From positions 372,001 to 436,000 of the forward strand of contig NZ_PKQK01000003.1 in assembly GCF_002968835.1 (NCBI RefSeq): a DNA stretch of 64,000 nt, written 5' to 3'. Origin of the DNA: Paenibacillus sp. PCH8 (GTDB lineage Bacteria > Bacillota > Bacilli > Paenibacillales > Paenibacillaceae). The translations under genes were made by a program, and so were the position numbers. Positions 33,581 through 42,358 of the stretch are shown here, one piece after another (the first letter of the stretch is position 1; each line of letters opens with the position of its first letter). Below the pieces are notes generated by a model. It was not told the origin of the DNA. It ran no database searches and saw only the letters and a program-made list of their open reading frames with translations.

Positions 33581-33645
33581 GCGCACTAATCGTACTTTTA
33601 AGTCGCTGCGTACATTTAGATGTGACGGGAGGATTCTGCAACATT

Positions 33646-34566
33646 ATGGCTTATCAAGTTAAAATTGATGTTTCACCGATATATGAAATGCTCAATAGTT
33701 TTCTTGTCTATGTTACGAAAAAATGGATTCAGCATCTGGATATTGGTCCTGAATGGATTCTGGAAGTGGAAGGCAAACTAAGTTCCAATGTACGAGCTGC
33801 GCTCGCACCTGCTGCCACTTGGCCTTTTGATGATTTTGATGTCTTGTTCGCGTGGGCAGCGTATCAAAATGATACGATAGAGAATCGTGATTTTCTGGAC
33901 ATGTTGGCCGAAATGACAACGGATGATCTGTATGCACGTGTGTCTCCTTTACTGCCCTCTCTTACAATAGAAGAATCTACGCGCATTCGGAATAGCTATG
34001 TCCCATTATTGCGACTATGGGACCAGCACTACTGTCAGAATATGAGCGAAGATCAACGCGTGTGGCTTGAAGAAGATGCCGATGAAAAACGTACTTTGCT
34101 TGATAAAATGGGACCAGAGCTGCTTATCGAATATGCTACAGCCGGAGTCCTTGTTGAACCTATGCCTGGACTGAACGAAGTCATCCTGTTTCCAACAGTA
34201 CACAATCGTCCCATTAATATGTACTGTTTCTATGAAGGCATGATGATTATGCAGTATCCTGTGGATGCACCTGAAGAAAATGAGGACCAACCTCCAACAT
34301 GCCTTTTACGGTTCACCCATGCTCTGGCTGATCCCGAAAGACTTCGCCTGCTCCGTTACGTATCTGATGAACCCAAATCTCTTGCTGAGATGTGTGAGGA
34401 ATTGGGTAAGGACGAAGATACGGTGAAAGATCAGGTTATGGCGCTGCGCATCGCAGGTCTGCTAAGGACCCATCTGCTTGGAAGTAATCGCAAAGAGAAA
34501 TACAGTATTCGGCCGGATGGCGTATCTGAATTGAATATGTTCCTGGAATCCTATATTCGCATATAA
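33646..34566 (+). CDS. ArsR-like winged-helix transcriptional regulator
   Basis: A 307-residue protein. A long N-terminal region of about 200 residues ('VSPIYEMLNSFLVYVTKKW...DIGPEWI') has no motif I recognise beyond its occurrence in large ArsR-type regulators. The C-terminal 90 residues form an ArsR winged helix: 'LLRFTHALADPERLRLLRYVSDEPKSLAEMCEELGKDEDTVKDQVMALRIAGLLR' (in part). ATG 33646 is chosen because 'MAYQVKIDVSP' is the conserved beginning, although GGGAGG is 13 bases away. It is divergent from the MFS transporter and may repress it through the TTGAAC/GTTCAA palindrome. The ligand is unknown. Confidence 0.82.
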   Translation: MAYQVKIDVSPIYEMLNSFLVYVTKKWIQHLDIGPEWILEVEGKLSSNVRAALAPAATWPFDDFDVLFAWAAYQNDTIENRDFLDMLAEMTTDDLYARVSPLLPSLTIEESTRIRNSYVPLLRLWDQHYCQNMSEDQRVWLEEDADEKRTLLDKMGPELLIEYATAGVLVEPMPGLNEVILFPTVHNRPINMYCFYEGMMIMQYPVDAPEENEDQPPTCLLRFTHALADPERLRLLRYVSDEPKSLAEMCEELGKDEDTVKDQVMALRIAGLLRTHLLGSNRKEKYSIRPDGVSELNMFLESYIRI

Positions 34567-34616
34567 TTGATGTGAACTATTTGTGGAGTTGCTGGCTACA
34601 AGGAGTGAATTGACTA

Positions 34617-35380
34617 ATGAAATTAATGAAGCAACATATTTTGTTTGACCTTGATGATACTCTCGTATATTGCAACAAATATTTTAACCTGATTCTCGGA
34701 GAGTTCTTCGAGAACATGCAGGAGTGGTTCGATGGGCATTCCCTGACAACGGGGGAGATTCGTGAGAAACAGCTGGAGATTGATGTAACAGGTGTGAACA
34801 AGCTTGGATTCGCGAGTCACCATTTTCCGCAGTCCCTTATTGATACCTATCGTTACTTCTCCGGAAAGTTCGCCAGATCGACTTCCCCAGAGAAGAATCT
34901 TATCTGAGCAAGCTGGGTATGAGTGTATATGACCAGGAGGTCGAGCCTTACCCGCATATGGTTGAAACACTTGAGAATCTCAAGTCAGCCGGGCATTCCC
35001 TCTATTTATATACGGGCGGCGAAACGGTCATTCAACAACGAAAGATAGATCAGATGAAGCTATCGGCTTATTTCGATAATCGCATATATATCCGTCAACA
35101 CAAAAACATTGAGGCGTTGGAGGGCATTCTGGCTAATGGTCCGTTTGATCGTCGTGCAACATGGATGATCGGCAACTCCCTTCGGACAGATATCATGCCT
35201 GCAGTTAAAGCTGGAATCCACAGCATATATATTAAACAGCCCAACGAATGGCAATACAACATCGTAGAGCTTCAGCCTAATCCCGAAACGTCGATGTATA
35301 CCATCACAGCACTGGAAGAGGTACCTAAGGTCATACACGAAAATATACAACAGCAACAACAAAAAAGGACCCTTGGATAA
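34617..35380 (+). pseudogene. HAD family hydrolase, frameshifted
   Basis: The first part begins 'HILFDLDDTLVYCNKYF', with the DxDxT nucleophile motif of HAD phosphatases, and runs to a stop at 34905-34907. The second part, in another frame, runs from about 34862 to 35380 and holds 'LYLYTGGETVIQQRKIDQM' (motif II region), and 'MIGNSLRTDIMPAVKAGI' (motif IV). Together they give about 255 residues, the normal size. The shift is equivalent to one missing base between about 34855 and 34895, close to 'TCTCCGGAAAG'. Either a sequencing error or a recent mutation is possible. The start ATG follows AGGAG with 11-base spacing. Substrate unknown. Confidence 0.83.
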
Positions 35381-35393
35381 GGGTCCTTTTGTT
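35361..35393. terminator. Bidirectional terminator between HAD gene and topB
   Basis: AAAAGGACCCTT at 35363-35374 pairs with AAGGGTCCTTTT at 35379-35390 across GGAT. The HAD stop codon lies inside the stem. A and T tracts on both sides serve both convergent genes. Confidence 0.92.
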
Positions 35394-35397
35394 ATGA

Positions 35398-37746
35398 TCA
35401 GGATGAGGCATCCTGTTTCTCGCCCGATAACTTGCCCGTTACTACATCTTGCAGAATAATACGTGCCTTCACTGTACTCCCGTCTTTCCGCTTGAAAGAT
35501 AGTACCTGCGTACTCCCCTTCTCAATCAGCGATTTCAACATCGTACTGGTGATTTTCTTACCTGCATACTCTTTCCAGACCACGAATGTACAACCTTCCT
35601 TGAACCGTGAGCATCCGTAGCCCTTCTTGCCTTCTATAATTTGACCTGCACAACCTGGAGCAGGACAGGCTGCGAGTGTCTCCCGCACACCCGATTGGGT
35701 TGCAGTAGAGACTGGCGCCTTGGCTACCGAGCTTGTCCCACCCGTTCTGGGCGAAGATGCCGAAACCTGGCGTGAGGTTTTTACAGCTGAACTCGCACTG
35801 GATGTGGAGGCTGCCTTGGCAGATGTCTTTGTATTGCTATTCTGAGTTCTGGCTCCCTTGCCTTTCCCCCTGCTCCCACGCGAATCTTCTCCAAAAGCAT
35901 CTGCCGCCGCAGGGGCTTGCACACGCACTTTTTCAATGATGGACAAGGTGAATTTTTTGACGTTCTCCATAAACTTGTCCTGTTCCGCCTCACCTTTGGA
36001 GATCTGAACCAGTCTCCGTTCCCACTGACCAGTCATCTCCGGGGAGGTCAACAGATCTACACCTGCCCGGCGTATCAATTCGATAGCTGTTCTGCCTTTG
36101 AGGGTTAACTGCATTTTTTTCCCCTGCATCGTAATGTAACCCACATTTTTAAGACGCTCAATCGTTGCAGCACGGGTGGCAGGAGTACCCAAGCCACTAT
36201 CTTTCATCGCATCTCGCAGCTCTTCATTCTCGATTTGCTTACCTGCACTTTCCATGGCTTTCAGCAACGTTCCCTCGGTATAACTTTTGGGAGGTTGGGT
36301 CGCCTTCTCCTTGAACTCACTTTTCGTACAATGAACAGGTAACTCAGGTTGCACGGCAAAAGCCTTGTCCGTCCACTCCTCTGCTTCCTCTTCTTCATTG
36401 CTGTTCTTCTTGGTTTTCTTCTTGCTTGCTCCCTCATCCTGATCCCCAGACCCCAGGACTACTTTCCACCCAAGAAACAACAATTCTTTGACAGATGTTT
36501 TAAACGAATGCTTTTCCACTTCGGTGAGCACCGTATGCTGCTTATACTCTGCCGGAGGGTAGAAATGAGACAAGAAACGTCTTACAATCAGATCATAGAC
36601 GTTCTGCTCATCCTTGGATAAGGTACCCGGTCGTTTCAATGTAGGCAAGATCGCATGGTGATCCTCGACCCTGCTCGGATTACATACCGATTTGTTATTT
36701 TTATGAACAAGCTCCGGCTTGGCGCCTAGTGCAAGTTCACTGTACGTCCCGTTTTTGAGCAAGTTCAGTGTCTTGTGCATACCTTCAATATTCTGTTCAG
36801 TAACATAGTTAGAATTGGTCCGTGGATACGAAATCACCTTGTGCTTTTCATACAAGGCCTGTGCAATATCCAATGTTTTTTTGGCTCCATATCCGAACTT
36901 GGCATTCGCTTCACGCTGTAAAAGGGTCAAGTCATACAAACGGTACGGGTACTCTTTGGTTTGCTTCACTTCGTATTTGGCAATCTGACCTGACTTGCCC
37001 TTCACGCTGGCTGCAATCGCCTCTGCTGCCTCGGCATCCCTCAGCTTATCTCCCTGACGCAACCCCCGGTACTCGACACCTTCCTGACGAAACCAGGCGG
37101 CCACTTCATAAAAGGTCTGTGACTGGAACGCTTCAATTTCCATTTCCCGATCATAGATTAGCGCCAGTACCGGTGTTTGCACTCGGCCTACAGATAGTAA
37201 TGCATTATGGCGTGTGGTAAACGCCCTTGAGGCATTCATTCCAATGAGCCAATCAGCTTCACTTCGAGCCCGGGCTGCATGGGTCAGGTTCTCAAATTCA
37301 GAGGCGTCCTTCAAACCATCGAATCCACGTCGAATACTCTCCGCTGTCAGATCTGATATCCATAGACGCTTTACCGGCTGACGCAGCTTTAATTGCTGTT
37401 GAATAAGAGCGAAGATATATTGCCCCTCTCTCCCTGCATCACATGCATTTACGATCGCCGAAGCCCGTTTAGCTAGTTCTCCAATCATTTTAAGCTGATC
37501 TTTTGTTCTTGGATTGGGTACAATCTTGAACTGATCGGGTATAATCGGCAGGTCCGCTATATTCCAACGCTTATACTTCGTATCATAGGCATCCGGTTCA
37601 GCCAGTCCAAGCAAATGCCCAATCGCCCAGGTGATGATGTAATGCTCACCCTCCAAATACGTGCGATTGTTCTTGGCCTTTGGTTCTATGACGGCGGCAA
37701 TGGTTCGACCCATATCGGGTTTTTCCGCTATAACCAGTGTCTTCAT
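35398..37746 (-). CDS. topB: DNA topoisomerase III
   Basis: A 782-residue type IA topoisomerase. The Toprim domain opens the protein ('TLVIAEKPDMGRTIA' and 'NACDAGREGQYIF' with the DxD-like metal site), followed by the active-site tyrosine in 'KVISYPRTNSNYVTEQ'. After about residue 625 there is an 80-residue Ser/Ala/Thr/Lys-rich disordered linker, then a C-terminal zinc-finger-like domain ('CPAPGCAGQIIEGKKGYGCSRF' in part) and an 'ILQDVVTGKLSGEK' end. It relaxes or decatenates single-stranded regions of DNA during replication and recombination. The ATG follows GGAGGAGAGATGGACGG. It stands alone between two terminators. Confidence 0.94.
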   Translation of the reverse strand: MKTLVIAEKPDMGRTIAAVIEPKAKNNRTYLEGEHYIITWAIGHLLGLAEPDAYDTKYKRWNIADLPIIPDQFKIVPNPRTKDQLKMIGELAKRASAIVNACDAGREGQYIFALIQQQLKLRQPVKRLWISDLTAESIRRGFDGLKDASEFENLTHAARARSEADWLIGMNASRAFTTRHNALLSVGRVQTPVLALIYDREMEIEAFQSQTFYEVAAWFRQEGVEYRGLRQGDKLRDAEAAEAIAASVKGKSGQIAKYEVKQTKEYPYRLYDLTLLQREANAKFGYGAKKTLDIAQALYEKHKVISYPRTNSNYVTEQNIEGMHKTLNLLKNGTYSELALGAKPELVHKNNKSVCNPSRVEDHHAILPTLKRPGTLSKDEQNVYDLIVRRFLSHFYPPAEYKQHTVLTEVEKHSFKTSVKELLFLGWKVVLGSGDQDEGASKKKTKKNSNEEEEAEEWTDKAFAVQPELPVHCTKSEFKEKATQPPKSYTEGTLLKAMESAGKQIENEELRDAMKDSGLGTPATRAATIERLKNVGYITMQGKKMQLTLKGRTAIELIRRAGVDLLTSPEMTGQWERRLVQISKGEAEQDKFMENVKKFTLSIIEKVRVQAPAAADAFGEDSRGSRGKGKGARTQNSNTKTSAKAASTSSASSAVKTSRQVSASSPRTGGTSSVAKAPVSTATQSGVRETLAACPAPGCAGQIIEGKKGYGCSRFKEGCTFVVWKEYAGKKITSTMLKSLIEKGSTQVLSFKRKDGSTVKARIILQDVVTGKLSGEKQDASS

Positions 37747-37793
37747 CCGTCCATCTCTCCTCCTTCACCGCCCGCATGACGGCAAAAAGGGGC

Positions 37794-37815
37794 CTTCCGC
37801 CGACGGAAGCCCCTT
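37794..37815 (-). terminator. Intrinsic terminator of fur
   Basis: On the minus strand GGGGCTTCCG pairs with CGGAAGGCCCC (one bulge) across TCGG, followed by five T residues. It lies about 57 bp after the fur stop. Confidence 0.9.
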
Positions 37816-37871
37816 GCTTCTGAAACTTATTATATCAGATTTCCAATTCAAGAGCACCCTCCTGAATTGAA

Positions 37872-38363
37872 TTATCCTGCTGCCTGTTCTTTCAGGACAT
37901 GCTTTTGTCTGCACTCTTTGCATACACCCTGGAAGTCCAAACGGTGGTCTGTCACTGCGAAGCCGTACTGGCGCTCAATTTGTTGTTCCAAACGAAGCAG
38001 ACCATCTTCCATAATCTCTTCCACACTGCCACACTCTGTACAGATCAGGTGATGGTGATGATGGGACCCATCCGTACTACGGAGGTCGAAGCGAGCTGCA
38101 CCGTCCCCAAAGTTAATCTTTTCAACGACTTGAAGATCACTCAACAGTTCAAGCGTTCGGTATACGGTAGCCAGTCCAATTTCGGGAAACTGCTCTTTAA
38201 CCAGAAGAAATACTTCCTCCGCGCTAAAATGATCTTTCTCATGTTCAAGCAATACACGTACAGTAACTTCACGTTGCTGGGTCAATTTATATCCTTTTTC
38301 AACCAATTGTTTTTTGATGTCATATATCTGTTCTGAAATGGACTTGTCCCGGTTACTTGCCAT
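37872..38363 (-). CDS. fur: Ferric uptake regulator Fur
   Basis: A 163-residue Fur-family repressor. The winged helix has 'LTQQREVTVRVLLEHEKDHFSAEEVFLLVKEQFPEIGLATVYRTLELL' (in part), and the dimerisation domain has 'INFGDGAARFDLR', 'HHHHHLICTECGSVEEI' and 'CKECRQKH', giving two CxxC pairs for structural zinc and a histidine cluster for the regulatory metal. The residues around 'PEIGLATVYRTLELL' and 'VEKINFGDG' agree with B. subtilis Fur rather than PerR or Zur. ATG 38363 follows GGAGGTGCGACCAACT. A perfect PerR box lies upstream, so peroxide stress probably controls Fur level. It ends at its own terminator. Confidence 0.92.
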   Translation of the reverse strand: MASNRDKSISEQIYDIKKQLVEKGYKLTQQREVTVRVLLEHEKDHFSAEEVFLLVKEQFPEIGLATVYRTLELLSDLQVVEKINFGDGAARFDLRSTDGSHHHHHLICTECGSVEEIMEDGLLRLEQQIERQYGFAVTDHRLDFQGVCKECRQKHVLKEQAAG

Positions 38364-38436
38364 AGTTGGTCGCACCTCCGGATTAGATTAATTTTGCTTT
38401 GTTGGTACTGATTCTTAGTTTCAGTTATCGTCTTAT

Positions 38437-38451
38437 TTATAATTATTATAA
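38437..38451. promoter_or_regulatory. PerR box upstream of fur
   Basis: The 15-base palindrome TTATAATTATTATAA is identical to the B. subtilis PerR box consensus (7-1-7 inverted repeat). It lies 74 bp before the fur start and overlaps the only TATAAT-like -10 candidates. In B. subtilis fur is a known PerR target. Confidence 0.8.
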
Positions 38452-38540
38452 TGTAATAATAAATCTTTATCACTTAAAAAGCAATGCTATAGCTCACACT
38501 TGCGTGAATTATCTTATTTAAATCCATGTAAACACAGCAA

Positions 38541-38566
38541 ACAACCCCCACTAAACGTGAGGGTTG
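38541..38566 (-). terminator. Hairpin after gltD
   Basis: On the minus strand AACCCTCAC pairs with GTGGGGGTT around GTTTA, followed by a weak T-rich stretch. It lies about 70 bp after the gltD stop and is probably its terminator. Confidence 0.5.
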
Positions 38567-38635
38567 CGATTGAAATGCTGGACTATACTTTTATAAGTTT
38601 TAGCATTCGTAAAAATCCGTTCGTAAAGTGCCTTT

Positions 38636-40123
38636 TTACACTAGAACCGTAGCGCCCATCAAGTATTTGTCCACTTCACGAGCAGCTTCACGGCCTTCAT
38701 TAATCGCCCATACAACCAAACTTTGACCACGACGCATGTCACCTGCTGCAAATACTTTATCCACATTGGTATTGTATTTACCGTAACGCGCCTTAACGTT
38801 TGTTCGACGATCTGTTGCAAGTCCAAGTTGTTCAACCAGCGTTTGTTCCGGTCCATCAAAACCAATCGCAATCATGGCCATTTGAGCTGGGAATACGCCC
38901 TCTGTACCTGGAATGGGCTGATAGATCTTACGACCTGTCTCATCCACAATACGCTCAATTTGCACTGTATGCAATTCTTTGAGGTTACCCTCTTCGTCTC
39001 CAACAAATTTGGTTGTCATAATGGAGAATTCACGCGGGTCTGCACCAAACAACGCTTTGGCTTCCTCTTGTGCATAATCAAGTGTGTACACGTTAGGGAA
39101 TTGCGGCCAAGGGTTGTTCATGCGATCACGTTCCATAGGCGCTTGCGTATGTGTACCAAATTGCGTAATAGTCCGACAACCGTGACGCAGCGAAGTAGCC
39201 ATACAGTCAGAGCCTGTGTCCCCACCACCGATTACGATAATATCCTTGTCCTGAGCAGAAAGATAATTACCATCCTCCAGATTGGAGTCCAGATAACTCT
39301 TAATGCTTCCGTTCAAGAAATCCATGGCATAATGAACGCCTTTTAAATCGCTACCTTCAATGTTGAACTCACGTGGTTTGGTTGCACCGCCGCACAGCAC
39401 CACAGCGTCATAATCGTCAACCAATTGCTGTGCTGCAATATCTTTACCAATCTCGGTGTTCGTCACGAATTGAATGCCTTCCGCTTCAAGCAGATCAACA
39501 CGACGCTGAACCACTTTCTTATCCAATTTCATCGTTGGGATACCATACATCAACAAACCGCCGACACGATCTGAACGCTCATATACGGTTACCGTATGTC
39601 CTGCTTTATTCAATTGAGCCGCAGTAGCCAGTCCCGCTGGACCTGAGCCTACAACAGCTACACGTTTACCCGTACGTTTTTCAGGAGGTTGCGGAACGAC
39701 CCATCCTTCTTCAAAACCTTTTTCGATGATCGCTTCTTCAATGGTTTTGATCGTAACTGGTTGACCAATCAACCCCACTGTACATGATCCTTCACATGGA
39801 GCAGGACAGACGCGACCTGTAAACTCCGGGAAATTATTCGTTTTGTGAAGGCGCTCAAGCGCTTCTCTCCACAGTCCGCGATATACAAGATTATTCCACT
39901 CCGGAATCAGGTTATGCACAGGGCAGCCTGATGTACCGCCAGTCATATCTATACCTGTATGGCAATACGGGGTACCACAATCCATGCATCGTGCACCTTG
40001 TGTTCTGAGCTCTTCTTCAGCCATATGTTTATGAAACTCTTCCCAATCCTTAACACGCTCAGCCGGCTCTCGATCCGTAGGCAATTGCCGTTTGTATTCC
40101 ATAAATCCAGTAGGTGTAGACAT
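38636..40123 (-). CDS. gltD: Glutamate synthase small subunit GltD
   Basis: A 495-residue flavoprotein. The N-terminal region binds [4Fe-4S] clusters: 'CMDCGTPYCH' and 'CPAPCEGSC'. Two Rossmann dinucleotide folds follow: FAD 'VAVVGSGPAGLATAAQLNKAGH' (in part) and NADPH 'DIIVIGGGDTGSDCMATSLRHG'. The C-terminal 'VFAAGDMRRGQSLVVWAINEGREAAREVD' is the usual ending. It passes electrons from NADPH to the large subunit GltB in ammonia assimilation. No gltA/gltB gene is adjacent, so it is either a split arrangement or an independent glutamate synthase-type oxidoreductase. The upstream 500 bp are gene-free and carry TGTCA repeats. Confidence 0.92.
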   Translation of the reverse strand: MSTPTGFMEYKRQLPTDREPAERVKDWEEFHKHMAEEELRTQGARCMDCGTPYCHTGIDMTGGTSGCPVHNLIPEWNNLVYRGLWREALERLHKTNNFPEFTGRVCPAPCEGSCTVGLIGQPVTIKTIEEAIIEKGFEEGWVVPQPPEKRTGKRVAVVGSGPAGLATAAQLNKAGHTVTVYERSDRVGGLLMYGIPTMKLDKKVVQRRVDLLEAEGIQFVTNTEIGKDIAAQQLVDDYDAVVLCGGATKPREFNIEGSDLKGVHYAMDFLNGSIKSYLDSNLEDGNYLSAQDKDIIVIGGGDTGSDCMATSLRHGCRTITQFGTHTQAPMERDRMNNPWPQFPNVYTLDYAQEEAKALFGADPREFSIMTTKFVGDEEGNLKELHTVQIERIVDETGRKIYQPIPGTEGVFPAQMAMIAIGFDGPEQTLVEQLGLATDRRTNVKARYGKYNTNVDKVFAAGDMRRGQSLVVWAINEGREAAREVDKYLMGATVLV

Positions 40124-40415
40124 CTTACGTTTTCCCCCATCCGTTCTTGTCTTAATCCCTTCATCTGCATGGTTCTATATGAAATGGATTACTCATTGTT
40201 GAGTTTTTGTCTATTGTATCACAAAATCTTCTCAAAGATATTTCAATTATAGTAGCATGTATTCTAATGAATATTAAATGGATTATCCGCATAATTATTT
40301 GTATTTTATACATCATAGCGTTCATGTCTGCCCACGGTCAACACCCTTATTTTGGTCTTAAATGTGATTCTGCAATGCGAAATTAGGCGTGTATTACATG
40401 CATTAAAAGTCGAAG

Positions 40416-40443
40416 TGTCATGTGAATGTCAGATAATTTGTCA
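40416..40443. repeat. Three TGTCA direct repeats in the gene-free gltD upstream region
   Basis: TGTCA occurs at 40416-40420, 40427-40431 and 40439-40443, that is at 11 and 12 bp steps, about one helical turn. The region 40124-40650 has no supported gene. Such phased repeats often bind response regulators; none is identified here. Confidence 0.35.
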
Positions 40444-40650
40444 TCATGAAGAACGGATTATGATAAGAATCTCTCTGATTTCCGAATACTAGAGTGATTT
40501 TAGGGCTTTACAACGCTGAAATCCCATATCTTTTACACTTTTCAAAATACCAACTCTCTATTCATATGTATATTATACATAAATTCAGTTATTTAATGTT
40601 ATATTAATGTAATATGTATATCACTTCAAATAAGCGACTTATTTTTCTTC

Positions 40651-40691
40651 AAAAAAAAGACGCTGTTTACGAATATTTCGTAATCAGCGCC
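40651..40691 (-). terminator. Intrinsic terminator of the thyA-dfrA unit
   Basis: On the minus strand GCGCTG, TTACGAA and their partners TTCGTAA and CAGCGT form a long stem around TAT, followed by eight T residues (complement of 40651-40658). It lies about 60 bp after the dfrA stop. Confidence 0.92.
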
Positions 40692-40748
40692 CTTCTCACA
40701 CAAGTACAAACTCAGTTTTACCTCTTTCGTATAGGTATTATGCTGAAT

Positions 40749-41237
40749 TTACCGCTTACGTTGATAGAACTCAAATGTGAACGGGTGCATATTTTTCTCA
40801 TCTTGCTCGCCCTCGATCTGTTCTTTCAGTTCCCATTCAGACCAGTCCACTTCAGGGAAAAAAGTATCTCCCTCAAACTCCGCATGAATTCTAGTCACTA
40901 CAAGTCGATCTGCAAATGGCAGGAACTCACGATACACTTGGGAACCCCCAATGACGCACAGCTCCTCACCTTTGGTTATACTCAGGCCTTCTTCAATTGT
41001 ATGCACGATCTCAGCCTGTTCCACTTTGTAATTCAGATCTCTCGTCACGACAATATTACGGCGCTGAGGAAGCGGCTTACCACCAAAAGATTCCCACGTG
41101 TTACGCCCCATAATAATCGTTTTGTTTAGTGTTTGTTTTTTGAAAAAGGCCATATCTTTGGGTAAACGCCAAGGGAGTGAATTATTCAATCCGATCACAC
41201 CGTTCTCCCCCATTGCCCATACAAGTTCAATACTCAA
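40749..41237 (-). CDS. dfrA: Dihydrofolate reductase
   Basis: A 162-residue DHFR. Features are 'ELVWAMGENGVIGLNNSLPWRLPKDMAFFK' (in part; the substrate-binding Asp/Glu position is in the 'PKDMAFF' helix), 'IIMGRNTWESFGGKPLPQRRNIVVTRD' and the NADPH loop 'LCVIGGSQVYREFLPFADRLVVTRI'. It reduces dihydrofolate to tetrahydrofolate. The start is TTG 41237, since AAGGAG lies 11 bases before and no ATG is in frame nearby. It follows thyA by 45 bp, the usual pairing, because ThyA generates dihydrofolate. Length is typical. Confidence 0.95.
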   Translation of the reverse strand: MSIELVWAMGENGVIGLNNSLPWRLPKDMAFFKKQTLNKTIIMGRNTWESFGGKPLPQRRNIVVTRDLNYKVEQAEIVHTIEEGLSITKGEELCVIGGSQVYREFLPFADRLVVTRIHAEFEGDTFFPEVDWSEWELKEQIEGEQDEKNMHPFTFEFYQRKR

Positions 41238-41282
41238 CGGTTATACACTCCTTCAATCGAAGTTTCTTATAGAGGTTTGCCC

Positions 41283-42077
41283 TTATACTGCTATCGGAGC
41301 TTTGATGCCCGGATGATGCTGGTAGTTCTCAAACTCAAAATCTTCAAAAGTATAGTCAAAAATAGAATCTGGCTTACGCTTGATCACCAATTTGGGCAAC
41401 GCAAATGGCTCACGCTCCAGCTGCGTTTTGACCTGGTCCACGTGGTTAGAATAGATGTGAACATCCCCTCCAGACCAGACGAAGTCGCCCACCTCAAGAT
41501 CACATTGCTGCGCAATCATATGAGTCAAGAGTGCATAACTCGCAATGTTAAACGGTAATCCAAGGAACGTATCCACGGAACGCATAGTAAGCATACACGA
41601 TAACTTACCCTCTGCGACGTAGAACTGAAACGCAAAATGGCAAGGCGGAAGTTTCATACGGTTAATCTCAGCCACGTTCCATGCACTCACGAGATGACGG
41701 CGTGAATCCGGATTATTTTTAATCGAATCAATCACCGCAGCAATCTGGTCAATTTTTTCTCCATTTGGCGCTTCCCATGTGCGCCACTGCGAACCATATA
41801 CTGGTCCGAGATCCCCATTTTCGTCTGCCCAATCGTCCCAGATCTTAACACCGTTTTCTTTCAGGTACGATATATTGGTATCACCACTCAAAAACCATAA
41901 CAGTTCATGAATAACGGATTTGAGATGAATGCGTTTCGTTGTTACCAGCGGAAATCCTTCGGACAAATCATAACGGAGCTGTCTGCCGAATACGGATTGT
42001 GTGCCGGTTCCAGTACGGTCTCCTTTATGCACACCATTGTCCAGAATATCCTCTAATAAATCAAGATAGTTTTTCAT
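41283..42077 (-). CDS. thyA: Thymidylate synthase ThyA
   Basis: A 264-residue thymidylate synthase. '[20 protein letters not shown]', '[13 protein letters not shown]'-like '[14 protein letters not shown]', '[14 protein letters not shown]', catalytic cysteine in '[12 protein letters not shown]', and '[19 protein letters not shown]' are all present. It methylates dUMP to dTMP using methylene-tetrahydrofolate, yielding dihydrofolate for DfrA. The ATG follows GCGAGGAGATACCCATAA. It heads a two-gene unit with dfrA. The 280 bp upstream hold only the terminator of the pdh operon. Confidence 0.97.
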   Translation of the reverse strand: MKNYLDLLEDILDNGVHKGDRTGTGTQSVFGRQLRYDLSEGFPLVTTKRIHLKSVIHELLWFLSGDTNISYLKENGVKIWDDWADENGDLGPVYGSQWRTWEAPNGEKIDQIAAVIDSIKNNPDSRRHLVSAWNVAEINRMKLPPCHFAFQFYVAEGKLSCMLTMRSVDTFLGLPFNIASYALLTHMIAQQCDLEVGDFVWSGGDVHIYSNHVDQVKTQLEREPFALPKLVIKRKPDSIFDYTFEDFEFENYQHHPGIKAPIAV

Positions 42078-42273
42078 TTATGGGTATCTCCTCGCACTTC
42101 TTAATAGCTTACCTACTTGCATCACGATACGCTTGAAGTCATATCTCGGCAATCATTATAACAGTGTAACACAATTGAGCACTTGCTTAAAACGTAATTC
42201 GTTAAACCCTTTACGAGGCGAAACGTAAGCCCCAATCCTGTAAACTGTATCATCATTTTTTAAATTTCCATTC

Positions 42274-42314
42274 AAAAAAGAGACGAATAACGCGTTAGCG
42301 CTGTCCGTCTCTTT
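42274..42314 (-). terminator. Intrinsic terminator of the pdh-lpd operon
   Basis: On the minus strand AAAGAGACG and CGTCTCTTT pair around a GCGCTAACGC-containing loop and are followed by T residues (complement of 42274-42279). It lies about 45 bp after the lpd stop. Confidence 0.92.
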
Positions 42315-42358
42315 CTCATGTACGTATAATGCCGGATAAATCCGAAGCTTAGACGATC

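Noticed and set aside
26511..40697. SpoIIIE/SRS-type octamers (GAGAAGGG) as polarity evidence for the terminus
   Set aside because: Only one copy on each strand was noticed (26511-26518 plus; 40690-40697 minus), too few to show any orientation bias.
40614..41129. 171-codon open frame on the plus strand near dfrA
   Set aside because: Most of it is antisense to dfrA and to the terminator of that gene. No ribosome site is present.
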